Shown piece by piece: positions 1 through 10,917 of a DNA stretch of 64,000 nt; within the stretch, counting starts at the first letter, position 1, and the number at the start of each line of letters is the position of its first letter. Location: the NCBI GenBank assembly GCA_000442125.1, contig KE546966.1:1909471-1973470 (forward strand). Reading direction: 5' to 3'. Source of the stretch: Opeltia flavorubescens (lineage: Eukaryota > Ascomycota > Lecanoromycetes > Teloschistales > Teloschistaceae). Under the pieces are notes generated by a model. The model made no database searches. It was not told the origin of the DNA and was given only the letters and a program-made list of their open reading frames with translations. A program made the translations under genes and the position numbers.

Positions 1-2
1 CA

Positions 3-1295
3 GCCGCTTCAGAAGTTCAAGCTATTGCCGAGCTCATTCAGAAGTATGAGCCTAGCATCGAAATACGCTCTCAACGCGTAGCCAGCATCGAGCTAAGTAA
101 ATGGACCAAGGCGGAAGTCAAAGGTGTCATGGACCAACTTGTTCCTCGTGCCAACACCAAAGGTTCAAGCGAGCCTTGCGGACCAGAATTCAACCATTTG
201 AACCAGAGCCTTAAGGCCAGAATTAGTCTCAATTTGGGCATCTGGAGCATGTTCAGCCTTGGGATGTTGTTTCTACTGCCCATCCAAACCGGAGCTGCCA
301 TTTACTTATTGCTTCACGGGAGAGTCTCGCCAGTCTGGTCGGAGCTCCCGAAGCCTACCACTCTTCTATTCAACTGGTCAACCGGCCTTCATTCATTTGT
401 AAAAGCGCCCATGTCAATGATTAGAAAATCGATTGAAAGCGAACAAGCTCTTTGTGTCAACAGTGCAGGCAAGTTCATGCTTCGAACGGATGGATATGCT
501 GTACTTTCGCATGTTTGGGGGGAAACGATGGGCTGGGCCACCACCGACTCATGGGGTCCTGTGGAGTTGGGCCTGAGAAAGAAAGGTCTTGCCTACCATC
601 ATTTCCAGAAGATATTCCAGCGATGTGATGCGGAATGGCTCTGGGTCGATGTACTTGCCATGCCAGAACTTTATGAAGATCTGTCCTCAACGGAGCAGGC
701 AGATACCGAAGCGCTACGGACAGGCGTCGTCAACTGTTTGCGGGCTATATACGAACGAGCAGACAAGGTAGTGTGCCTCGATAGTCTTCTCTTACGGCTT
801 CGATCTGGCAGCAAAGTTGATGTTGCCGTGGTCTTGTCGTTGAGTCGATGGATAGGGCGTCTTTGGCCGTTCACTGAAACAAAGCTGGCCAAGCGAGTTA
901 TCTTAAAAACCGAGGATGACGCTTTTGATCTCGATGAGATTATCGAGTTCTTCTACGAGACCATCAACAATGAAGACCATCGTTACTTCCATCTCTTCGA
1001 TCGACTCGCTCCTTTGCGACCCGTCCCTCCCGGTTTTCGCAACTGGCTGGCTTATCTTGCACAACCAGGTTCTCGTGAGCCGGGCACCTTTCAACAGATA
1101 TACCGTGGCTGCGAGAATAGACTTTGCGACGTCGAGATAGATCAGGCTAGAGCACTCTTTCCGGTTTTAAATCTCAAGTGGGTGCCGGGGTGGAGCCTAC
1201 AGCAGGGACTGCATCACATTGCGGAGCACTATCCTGATGATAGAGATCTTTTCGTGAAGTACTGTGACTATCGAGGTATCTGTCACGATCTGTAA
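3..1295 (+). CDS. HET-domain (heterokaryon incompatibility-like) protein, 5' partial
   Basis: The frame is open to the left edge, so the true start lies outside the window; the first ATG inside is at 129. About 40-65 residues after that ATG is a hydrophobic stretch (LGIWSMFSLGMLFLLP and on), likely a membrane segment. It is followed by a divergent HET block: YAVLSHVWGETMGW (the family's Y-x-x-L-S-Y-x-W-G), then WLWVDVLAMPE (the usual W-I-D-x-L-C-I), AIYERADKVV (I-Y-x-x-A), and a final SRWIGRLWPF (S-R-x-W-x-R-x-W). Known HET proteins trigger death on contact with non-self; here the catalytic-like motifs are weakened. The C-terminus ends normally. The family call is fairly secure; activity and partner are unknown. 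It converges on the carrier gene to its right. Confidence 0.75.
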   Translation, partial: AASEVQAIAELIQKYEPSIEIRSQRVASIELSKWTKAEVKGVMDQLVPRANTKGSSEPCGPEFNHLNQSLKARISLNLGIWSMFSLGMLFLLPIQTGAAIYLLLHGRVSPVWSELPKPTTLLFNWSTGLHSFVKAPMSMIRKSIESEQALCVNSAGKFMLRTDGYAVLSHVWGETMGWATTDSWGPVELGLRKKGLAYHHFQKIFQRCDAEWLWVDVLAMPELYEDLSSTEQADTEALRTGVVNCLRAIYERADKVVCLDSLLLRLRSGSKVDVAVVLSLSRWIGRLWPFTETKLAKRVILKTEDDAFDLDEIIEFFYETINNEDHRYFHLFDRLAPLRPVPPGFRNWLAYLAQPGSREPGTFQQIYRGCENRLCDVEIDQARALFPVLNLKWVPGWSLQQGLHHIAEHYPDDRDLFVKYCDYRGICHDL

Positions 1296-1566
1296 CAGTA
1301 GAACTTCTTTTCATGATTGTCCGGGGCATGAAGGACTTTTATTGCCATAGGACAAAATGGAGGCCGACCATGCGTGAAATCGTCGTCCAAACTCTCATAT
1401 CGGTAGGGTGCCTTGATTTTGATACCTGAAAGTCCAGGGTCAGCGGTAGCTGGCTTACGATATAGGATCTTGATTGTATAGGATAAGACCGTATAAGACT
1501 TCATCATCCGCACGTTGACGAAATCTTCCAAGATCTGAAGATAAGCAGCCAAAAATGTGCTTTTCT

Positions 1567-2593
1567 CTACTTGAGCAGTGGCAGTAGAATTGCGGCAACT
1601 TGCTCGTAGACGGTAAACAGAATTCCTCCACTGAACACTGTGCGGCCAAGTCTCATAGTAGTACCGCGCCAAAATCCCTTGATTCCATCATCAGCAAGGA
1701 TGCTTCTGAAAGCGTCAACGGTGTTGACGCCTTTCGCACCTTGAGTACGTGTTTTCAAAGTATCTGCCGGTTGTGTTGCATATGTCGTGACAATTCCAGC
1801 CACCGCTCCATTAGCAAAATTCGTAAACGTATTCTGCTCGATCTTGCGGCTTTTCTCAAAGTCCTTGAGGATATTGTAAGTGCCCATTCTGAACGCTGTG
1901 GCGCCAGCTTGTTTGAGTGTCGTACCAGCATATCCATGGTACATGCCCATAAAGCCGTATTCTTGATAAATTACCCGTACAGCGTGAAAGGATGAATAGA
2001 ATCTTTTAGCACCGCGCGCATCATCAATCAGCGCTGTCTTGATTCTCTCCGTGGGCGTTACGGCAAATGTGCTGGCAACCACGCCTGTGCACATGCCAGC
2101 CAGTAGATTCCGAAGTGGAGACATGGCCCCTGTTTCGGGGTCTGCGAAAGTCTTTTTGATAGCATCAAAGGAAAGGAACCGTACACCATCTTTAGCTATG
2201 GAGCCCTGTGAAATCAGAAAGATTAGCGTTCCTATCCATGATTGACTCGAGTTGCTACGATTCTCAAGAATTGCAAAATTTCCGAGCCAGATTAGATCGA
2301 GCGTACCACAACTAAAGTCGAACAGCCTTTGTACAAAGCACGCACACCTTCATCGCGGAAAACTCGGGTGACAACTAAAAAGGGATTCTTCGAGGATGAT
2401 GCTCCACTTTGGGAGCGTAGTTGAACACGGGTCTTCGCGAATTCAAAAGGATACTACACATCATATCAATGTATATCTTCAAAACTAGGCTACTAATGGA
2501 TTTTAATACCGTAGCTATGGCTTCGACTCCGCCAGCCACGCCACCGGCGAATAGAGACACCAGTGGAGGTGGATGGCCGTCCTGTGCGGGCAT
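1567..2593 (-). CDS. CTP1: mitochondrial tricarboxylate (citrate) carrier
   Basis: Exons on the minus strand are 2510-2593, 2307-2453 and 1567-2205, giving 289 residues, the usual length for this family. All three mitochondrial-carrier signatures P-x-[DE]-x-x-[KR] are present once the introns are removed: PFEFAK (repeat 1, created by the first splice), PTERIK (repeat 2) and PADTLK (repeat 3), each starting one of three two-helix modules. Repeat 1 reads YPFEFAKTRVQLRSQSG and the second splice gives LVVGSIAKDGVRFLSFD, both typical of the citrate/malate exchanger of the inner mitochondrial membrane, which exports citrate for cytosolic acetyl-CoA. Introns are 101 and 56 nt with GT..AG ends. Another di/tricarboxylate carrier of the same subfamily cannot be ruled out. 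Confidence 0.9.
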
Positions 2594-3173
2594 TTTGTTT
2601 AGTAGCAATATGATTTACATCTTACATTGTTATATCTTACAATTCTCACCACCATTCAGGTTATAAAGGAGAGGGAAACACTCTGGAAATTAATTCCAGT
2701 TAAGCTATTCATTTGCACAAGCTTATTTAGGAAGTCGAGGTATCGATGGCCTGCCCCGTTTACAGATTTTGTGTAGAGAAAATCACTTCAGAAGGCTTAG
2801 CTTCGGTCGAATTGCGGGATCTTCCAGGTGGCGCTAAATGCCTTCAGGGGGTTTTGACGCTTAAAATCCGTGAATTTCATGCAGCAAAGGAAAGATTTGG
2901 CCGCATAGAGCAGCTCCCTGCGTGATGTCTTCGTCATAGTCTATTAGCTGGTGGTGGGAAGGTAAAGACAATGATATGTATCAGAGGATGAATCATGTGA
3001 CTTAGAATGCTTGACTGAAGTTCATACTGATCCCAGAGTTTGAGATAATTTCTGTAGACGCATCCGAATTTCATTAACCATGGTGGTAGGTACCTAACCA
3101 ACAAGGTTTGCAAAGACTGCAATCGATCAATCCTCCTAAGCCCCCCGTCACCATCCCAAAACTCCCTAGAAAA
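2594..3173. other. intergenic: CTP1 upstream region and 3' flank of the F-box-like gene
   Basis: No coding potential seen; short frames only. It should hold the carrier's promoter, read leftward. No recognisable operator. Confidence 0.6.
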
Positions 3174-4265
3174 TTACACCCCAAAAACCATTGACCATCT
3201 AACCTCCAAATCCCTCCTCCCAGCCATCCACCACTCATCGTAATGCCCCCTATCATTATCGCAACAGATCCATTGATTCGGCCTCAAAGTCCCATGCTGC
3301 TCCTTCTGCGCCACCTGGATCAAATCTCTCGACCCCATCGTATCCGTCACGACCTGACACAAACACTCCAAAGAATGCGAGGGTATGAGCTTGGTGTACC
3401 ATTTCACCTGATCCTCTATGCGATATCGTTGCCGTGTCACTGGGTCTCGCAGTATCATGAATGGTGGGGGGAGGGGTGGGACTATGACGACGATGCTGCT
3501 GAAAATGTACGCTGGGAGCTGGGAGAGCAGGTTGTGGATGGTTGGGGCAACGGTGTAGTAGAAAACATCATCTGTCCTGTACTGCGCGAATTGGATGCGG
3601 AGGCGGAGCTTCGGTGGCCTATAGTGGATACGGTTTGCTAATGGTCCGTTGGTGTAAGGATTGGGAGCAAGGCGGTTGAAAGTCTGATTGAGGGAGCAAC
3701 GGACACCTTTGTAGGATCTTGCGGCGTGTAGATTGATGTGAACCTGGGTAAGCAGGCTCTTGTGTGCGGGAGATATATTATCGACGAAGAGCTCGAGAGC
3801 CTGGGTCTGGATGAAGTGGAAGGTCGATGTGGCATAGATTTTGTTAATAAAATCCTTTCCTTCGGCATGAAAGAGTCGACATGTAAGGAAGAGGGAGAAT
3901 GATATCCTGTGTTTCGAAGATGACTTCCGATGATCATGGCAATTCTTGTGCGACCTTACTGCCTCTTCAACCACTTCGTCCTGGCTCAGCTCCTTGCTGG
4001 CCACAAGCTCCTTGAGGGTGCCTGTAGCACCAAAAGTTCTCGGGTCATGAGAGCTTTGGGGACATAGGGTATTAGAGAGCAGACTGTTGCACCGCCAAAT
4101 GTGGATAGTGCCAGGAGTAACCAAGAAGCTGTAAATATGCAGTCGAATCTCGATGGGGAGTTCTCCAAACGGCGAGGTTTCGATAGCGCTCAGGGGGTAC
4201 TCAGGGTCTTGTTCCAACCAATTTGGTGTCTTTCTCCGCTGCCTTGATGAAGTTGACGCTGTCAT
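3174..4265 (-). CDS. F-box/2EXR-like hypothetical protein
   Basis: A single-exon frame of 363 residues from ATG. Around residues 33-48 it has FGELPIEIRLHIYSFLV, the short L-P-x-E-[IL]-R-x-x-I-[YW] motif that opens many fungal F-box-like or 2EXR proteins. The rest is the helical, weakly conserved body common in this large fungal group, with a Trp-rich C-terminus (NQWICCDN, YDEWWMAGRRDLEVRW). Such proteins may recruit substrates to SCF ubiquitin ligases, but many have no known role. No signal peptide or membrane segment is seen. The 3' end is strongly G-rich on the coding strand. Function is not assignable beyond the motif. Confidence 0.65.
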   Translation of the reverse strand: MTASTSSRQRRKTPNWLEQDPEYPLSAIETSPFGELPIEIRLHIYSFLVTPGTIHIWRCNSLLSNTLCPQSSHDPRTFGATGTLKELVASKELSQDEVVEEAVRSHKNCHDHRKSSSKHRISFSLFLTCRLFHAEGKDFINKIYATSTFHFIQTQALELFVDNISPAHKSLLTQVHINLHAARSYKGVRCSLNQTFNRLAPNPYTNGPLANRIHYRPPKLRLRIQFAQYRTDDVFYYTVAPTIHNLLSQLPAYIFSSIVVIVPPLPPPFMILRDPVTRQRYRIEDQVKWYTKLIPSHSLECLCQVVTDTMGSRDLIQVAQKEQHGTLRPNQWICCDNDRGHYDEWWMAGRRDLEVRWSMVFGV

Positions 4266-5102
4266 CTCTGGAAGCCTTGGAGTATTTCGGACAAAAGACG
4301 GCTTCGATTGAATATGATCTTCCTGCGGGGCCGAGAGTAATCATATATATAGCTTAGGTGGAAAATTATCTTTGGATCATTGAAACGAATATTCGAAAGA
4401 TCTGACATGTCGTATATAGCCCGATGATGAAAGTTGGTGATCGTGCTGCGTGACCTCTGTGAGTGATGATGATACAATGATGAATGTTTTTGGGTTGTCA
4501 AAGAAACAAGCTTCATTTGCTTAGAGAGGATTTCAATTCATATATTTTGCCACCCTGTACTGGTAGCAATTTCGCTTCATCACAATAGTCCATTATTTGA
4601 TGATGCTCCGTATCAGAGAGGAAGACAACAAATAACCAGACTGCTAAAGAAAACAATAAGAGAATATATATCAGCAATAGCATTACGGCACAGATGGAAT
4701 GAAGATGGTAAAGGTAATGGTATCCTGGCAATGCGATGAGTAAGGATGCTAAAGGTAATAACTATACTTATTCAGACACTTCCATCACCGGACCAAAACC
4801 AAGACATTGGTTTTATTAATCTTGACGAGGGAACTTCTGTAACGCATATGAGATGGATATAGCCATACAGTGGCTTCCCCAGTCTTCTGAGCGANCCCTT
4901 TGCAAGCCATATTCAAAATGTGGGTAATGATAGGTTTTCGATAGTCCTTGTTCGTGCACCGTGGCAACTTGAACCTATGCCAATGATCCCCCGATGATCC
5001 CCCGATAAAAAAATAACCCGAAGAAGTGATCAATGTATATACAAGCTCCCTGTCGAACGTGGGTACTACTGCGCTCGGCAGTCCTTAGGAACCAATTAAT
5101 GT
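4266..5102. other. intergenic with one N
   Basis: No supported gene. A short minus-strand frame at 4513-4731 encodes a hydrophobic stretch but starts with TTG and has no other support. One ambiguous base near 4895. Confidence 0.55.
4344..4351 (-). promoter_or_regulatory. TATA-like box of the F-box-like gene
   Basis: TATATATA about 80 nt upstream of the start codon on the minus strand. Position is right for a TATA element; there is no other evidence. Confidence 0.35.
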
Positions 5103-8100
5103 TTATTCCCCTTTGAGTTTACCTTGCTTCACGCTAAATGCATGATCTAAAAGATCCATCTCTTCTTTCGCATGGGTTGCCTTCAAACCAGTTGCTACAC
5201 TGGCGCTAGGGTTCCGTCCAGCGTACATGACGTGCTTACGATCATGGTATTTAGTTTCGTTGAGTAATGTCTCAATCCTTGGTTGTGTGAAGCTCCAAGC
5301 GCCTGCATTTAGCGGTTCTTCCTGGCACCAGACGATGGTCTTCGCATTGGGGTACATGTCAAGGTTTTCCCTCAACTGCGCCCAGGGGAAAGGATTCAGT
5401 TGCTCAATGCGAGTGATAGCAGCGTTCTTCAAATTATCAATGTCATTGGCGCGATGCTTGTGTAAAGCAGCGTAAACTTGGCCGCTGCAAAGAATGACCC
5501 GATCGATTTCTTCTGGTGGAGCTATAGATTTACCATGTTCTGGATCTGGGATGATCCACTCGAAGTGGGATTCGCCTGTAAAATCCTCGATAGGAGATCG
5601 GGCGATCGGATGGCGAAGAAGAGATTTTGAAAAGAAGAGGATGAGTGCTAGACGTACTTATTAGCAATTGACTAGGAACGGCGTTTTGAAGACCTCACGT
5701 TTTCGGAATTGCCGGTTCATCTGCCGTCTTAAAATATGGAATAAGTTTGCTGGTGTCGTCATGTAGGCTATTTGCATATTGCAGTCTTGATGCTGGCGAT
5801 CGAGTTTATCTGGTGATGGGAATATGCGGGGATCTTCGTTACACAATTGTAGGTATCGCTCCATCCTACCGGATGAGTGCTCTGGACCTTGCCCATCGTA
5901 TCCATGAGGTAGAGACATTACGAGGCCAGATCGCTGAAGCCATTTGACTTCTCCTGAAGCGACGAATTGATCGATGATGCATTGACAATTGTTAGCAAAG
6001 TCCCCAAATTGTGCTTCCCAAACAACAAGTGCATTAGGCGAGGAAAGAGAGTAGCCATATTCAAAACCAAGAGCCCCAAATTCACTGAGAGAAGAGTTGG
6101 AGATGATGAACGAGCCTTGCTTCTCGCTAATGTGTTGCAGGGGCGTGTACGTCTGCTCTGTCTCTTGATCGTGTAGAACAGCGTGCCGCTGAGAGAAGGT
6201 CCCTCTTTCTACGTCCTGGCCGGAGACCCTAACGTGGTGACCTTCATCGCAGAGAGTACCGAACGCCAGCGCTTCTGCCGTAGACCAGTCGATTGCCCTA
6301 CCTTCATCAACAGTCTTTTTTCTGCTAGCAAGGATCCGCTTGAGATTTCGGTGTACATTGAAGCCTTCGGGAGCACCACCGATCTTATCACCAATGTACT
6401 TCAATTTCTCAGCATCGATACCGGTCGGTAGATGGGGCAGAACTTCGGTAGCAAGCTCTTTTGGTGACTTGAAACCATTCCAAGCAGATGTAAGCCATTC
6501 TTTCGCTGTCGGTTGATAATCTTTGCTGGCTTCGAAACTTGAGGTCAGCATCCCCCACACCCACTTTTTGTGCTCCTCGATATCTTCTGAGGTGAAAGTA
6601 CTCTCTTGAAGAAGCTTATCTTCATATTTTTTCAATGCTGGTACTTGCTTTTCTATACGCTTGTACATGCGTGGCTGGGTGAAAGAAGGCTGATCAGTCT
6701 CGTTATGACCCTGTTTCCGGTAGCAAACAATATCGATGACCACATCTTTCTTGAATTCAGCACGCCAATCAGCTGCAAGCTGACAGACAAAATTGACAGC
6801 TTCCACATCGTCTCCATTAACATGGAAGATAGGGGCATCAATACATTTGGCAATGTCTGAGCAGTATGGCGTCGATCGAGCAAAGCGAGGATCAGTCGTA
6901 AAGCCAATCTGATTATTGACGATCAAGTGGATGGTACCGCCGGTCGAGTATGCGGGTAATGCATGGAAGCCCATAGTTTCATAGACGATACCTTGGGCCG
7001 CGAAAGCTGCGTCGCCATGGAGTAGAACTCCCATAGCCGAAGTAAAATGCTTCTCGTCATTGTTATAATGTTGGATTGCTCGAGTCTTTCCAAGAACCAC
7101 AGGGTCTTCTGCTTCCAGATGGGATGGATTGGCAACCAAAGATAATTGAACACGCTTGCCCGAAGGGGTTGGTCGTTCAAAATTCATACCAAGATGATAC
7201 TTGACATCGCCCGAGCCTTCATCAGATGGTTCCGCAGATCCACCAAACTCGCTAAAGATTGACTCATTGGGCTTACGGACAACGTTACTGAGGACATTCA
7301 ACCTTCCTCGGTGAGGCATGCCAATCACAATGTCTTTGACACCGTAATCGACACTCCGATCAATGAGACCTTTCATACCAGGGATCAGGGTTTCTCCGCC
7401 TTCAAGACCAAAGCGCTTATCGTTAGGATACTTCGTAGCTAGGAAATTCTCAAAACTTGTGCTCCAAATCAGACGATCTAGAATTCGTCGCTTGTCAGTG
7501 ACAGAATACTTATACGGCTGAGGTATTTCAGTTCGATTGCGAAGCCAGTCACACTGTTCTCTGTCCGGAATGTGGATGAACTCAATGCCGTAAGAACCGC
7601 AGTACAGTCTCTCACAAGTTGCAATGATGTCTCGTAAGCTCATTTTCTCCCGTCCCTCTGTCTTGAATCGTGGGAGGATGCCCGGCCCGAGACTATACTC
7701 AGTGTCAAGATCCTTCTCCGTGAATTGATAGTGATCAAGCTCGAGCTCCTTTGGCTTGTGGTAGCCGAAAGCTTCCGCTTCTCCTCTGATCCCAAGAGGA
7801 TCAGTCCTTGCTTTGTGGTGTCCACGAGCTTGGTAAGCTCGTACAAGCAATTGCACCTTCAAGTGGTTGGTTACGTCTGAGCCTTCACCAGCCGCAAGTC
7901 CAGCACCAGGTAATGTCTGGGGTACGCCCCCTTCAGGAGTTGGCACGATGGTTGGAGGAGGTTGAAAAGCCTGAGACATGGGCATGTTGCCGTCTTCCAT
8001 GTTCCGAAAGTAAACTTGCCATGAGACATGGACACTGGACGGATCGTGTCTCCACTGCATGTACATAGCATCTATGTAGTTCGCAGTGTTGCCTTGGAGG

Positions 8101-8354
8101 AAGGAATCGCTTGGGTCCTGTAAAGCTCAACTCTCAGTGTCCATGGTCAAGAAAGGGGTGAACTGGGCACTTACCACTCCCTTATTAGTCTCTTCAGCCG
8201 CTACAGCATAATGTCTCTGTAGTATCGATTTGACAGTCACAGGAAGACCGGATATTGGTATAGGGTGCCTTGAAGCTTGACATATTGACTGAGCATTGAA
8301 CCGAGTGCTCCGAGGGAGGCATCTGCCCACGTTCCCCAAGGATAACCGCCACAT
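5103..8354 (-). CDS. KGD1: 2-oxoglutarate dehydrogenase E1 component, mitochondrial
   Basis: Exons 8175-8354, 5699-8117 and 5103-5647 give 1047 residues, the normal length. E1 is the thiamine-diphosphate enzyme that decarboxylates 2-oxoglutarate and passes the succinyl group to E2 lipoamide in the TCA cycle. The first exon encodes an Arg/Ser-rich mitochondrial presequence ([16 protein letters not shown]). Then comes the E1 N-terminal helix [16 protein letters not shown], the core motifs [20 protein letters not shown] and [10 protein letters not shown] (TPP pocket), and the transketolase-like module with FEYGYSL and GRMERYLQL. The last splice restores [15 protein letters not shown]. Introns are 57 and 51 nt. 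It shares a short divergent promoter with TFB1. Confidence 0.97.
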
Positions 8355-8587
8355 CTTGAGTGTTTTTCTTTTCTAACAACCGAGCAAAAAGACTGTGCTT
8401 CTCATCATTGAGGGAACATCAGGTGACCCTAGCCAACGACTTACGTCAGGGAGTAAACAGCACGAGGTTCCAACGGCGGCGAGTTTTGCGGGGAGAGATC
8501 CGGCGTAGGGCTGAACGCGCCAAGCTCTTCCAATACTTTACTTTCACTACGAACTTCATTCTTGACACAGTGACTCATGGCACTGAC
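8355..8587. promoter_or_regulatory. divergent promoter between KGD1 and TFB1
   Basis: Only 233 bp separate the start codons of the two divergently read genes, so both core promoters and both 5' leaders must lie here. I see no clear TATA box or known operator. Confidence 0.6.
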
Positions 8588-10615
8588 ATGGCACCACCTC
8601 GAGGCTCTGCCGCATACAAAAAGCAAGACGGTACCCTTTCGATCTCTAAAGATGGCGAGTCCGTGTCATGGACACCGGTCACTCCTCCTAGATCCAAACC
8701 CGCCTTGACATTCCTTGTCTCTGCTATCACCAGTTAGTTTGATATATGGGAGGAGGCATGTGCGGTCTAGCTGATAAACTCTCTAGACCTGCAGCAGACG
8801 CCGGCGAGTACTCCCAAGGTTATGTTGAAGATCTTTGTGCAAATACCCGGAACTTCAGCACCAGAAACCCACGTCTTCAATTTCACTTCACCCACTGCAG
8901 CCCGGGCGGAGGCAGATGCAATCAAGGATGCTCTCAGCAAAGCGATCCAACAGGCAAAGGCAGGTGGTGTGGTGCCGGCCGCGCCTGGTGGTAGCGCGTC
9001 CTCAGCGGCCATGGCTATTGCGAGCGCTGTATCATCTGGCCCACAAGCCGGTGCAAGTCAGGAGGGAATATACGACGATTCCAAACTGCAGTCCGACATA
9101 GATCTACAGCAGTCGCTATTGAAAGCCGACTCCCAGCTCTCGAAGACATTCATGGAATCTTTGCGGACGAAGCCAGATTCCATTACCAATACGCAATTCA
9201 CTACACAATTTTGGTCATCCAGGGTACATCTGCTACGGGCCCACGCAATAGAAAAGAGCCAGACGAGAGGCTCTTACAATGTCCTTGCGAGCATAAGGCC
9301 GGAAACTAAAGATAATGCACTCCGATTGTCAATCAGCAAAGAGCAGATCCAATTGATCTTCAACCAACATGCTATCGTACGGAGAGCCTATGACGAGAAT
9401 GTACCCAAGATGAACGAGAGCGAATTCTGGGTCAAATTCTTTCAGTCGCGGCTATTCAAAAGGCTCAAAGGAGAGAGAATCATGGAAACAGACCCTACAA
9501 ACCCCGTCCTTGATAAGTATCTACAAGTCGACGACGAAGCCGAGCGTGCGAAACGCCTAATGGCCACTCACGTTCCTCATATTATCGATATCGAAGGTAA
9601 CGAGGAGAACCACAGTCAACGCAAGGGCAATCAGCCAGACTTCACAATGCGACCCGCGTCGAACGATCGAGTGCCCATCATCCGAACCCTTAACACCCTT
9701 AGCGAGAAGCTACTCTCCCAGGTTGCGCCGAATGACATCGATCCCTCTCTCCCCATCGGTGTCGACGAAGAAACCTTCAATGGCCTCGCCCTACAAGATC
9801 TCCGCGACGAAAACGCCGACGACCGCATCATCCTAAACATTAAAGACCAATCCCACATCTCCACCAGCGAAGAAAACGGAACCTCCCAAGACGCCCAACT
9901 CTACTCCACCCTCTCCCCTTCCAAAACCCTCCAAGCCCTGCGGACCGACCTCGCATCCACTCTTACCCCGTCTTTCACCCTCTCCTCCTCCCTTTCCGCA
10001 CCCGAAGACCCCGACTCCGACTCCTCATCCTCCGACAACACCTCCACCAAAAAACCACCCCAGTCTAAAACTCCAAGTTCCAAAAACCCAAAATCCCCCT
10101 ACAAATCCGCAACCTCCCACATCCTCTCCTCCATCCGCCAACACCAGCACAACCAAGATACCTCCTCCTCCTCCACAGACACTTTCACCACAACAGCCAG
10201 CTCCTCAACCCACGGCCTCTCCCCCCAAACCTTCGACCGCCTCTCCCTAACCCACGCCACAACCACGGAATTCCTCTCCCACTTCTGGCGCGCCTTTCTC
10301 TCCGGTTCCGCCTCAAATGCCTCCTCCCTCCCCTCCCTCGTGGAGTCCTTATCCCGTGCTCTCGATCGTATGAATGCTGTAGCTGAGGATGCGGAGGCGG
10401 AGCGAGAGAGGGAGGTGGAGAAGGTGAAGAGGAAAGTGAAGGCGGAGTTGGAGCGGACGGGAAGGAGGGTGCGCTTTGATTATGGGAGTATTGGTGGTGG
10501 GGGGGATGTGGTGAAGGGGCTGATGGGGCCGACGGTGAAGGCGGTGGAGAGGGCGGTGGGGGAGTATCGAAGGGTGGTTAAGGAGCAGGGTGTTGAGGAG
10601 GGGGGTGGAGGATGA
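8588..10615 (+). CDS. TFB1: TFIIH subunit 1 (p62/Tfb1)
   Basis: Exons 8588-8732 and 8787-10615 give 657 residues. Tfb1 is a core TFIIH subunit acting in Pol II initiation and nucleotide excision repair. Residues 1 to about 110 form the PH-like domain that binds acidic activators and Rad2/XPG; the splice (54-nt intron, phase 1) joins VSAIT to NLQQTPASTPKVMLKIF, the typical core of that domain. Two BSD domains follow: TNTQFTTQFWSSRVHLLRAH around residue 185, and MNESEFWVKFFQSRLFKRLK around 255. The middle is Ser/Pro/Thr-rich low complexity; the last 120 residues are helical with charged repeats (AEREREVEKVKRKVKAELER). Base composition flips from very C-rich (9.7-10.35 kb) to very G-rich (10.38-10.61 kb). 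Confidence 0.93.
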
Positions 10616-10917
10616 GGTTGGGAAAGGATCGCGTGGTTGGACATTGGAACAAGGCGAAATGGTGGTAGGGATTGGCGTTTTATGTTGACGAAATAGATAA
10701 TACGCATAGCGGTGGCGTTTGACTTTGATCGGAATTACATTAACATGGATAGATCATACTCTAGGAGAAAGACAATCAGTTCAGTTTTCCCATGGTGTCG
10801 AATCAAAAGATGGAGAGTCTGCTTATAGTCCGTTCATATATGATCTATCGTCGTACAGCCTCAATACAGCCGATTCTGCGACATCAAGACTCTTTGCCTC
10901 ACCATCCAAGACTCCGA
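10616..10917. other. short convergent intergenic region
   Basis: It lies between the convergent 3' ends of TFB1 and the Pro/Ser-rich gene. Nothing recognisable. Confidence 0.6.

Noticed and set aside
2831-2846. 16-nt exact match to 20234-20249
   Set aside because: One such match is about what chance predicts in 64 kb; no longer similarity around it.
4513-4731. Small hydrophobic frame, possible membrane peptide
   Set aside because: TTG start and AT-rich context; low information. Not enough to call a gene.
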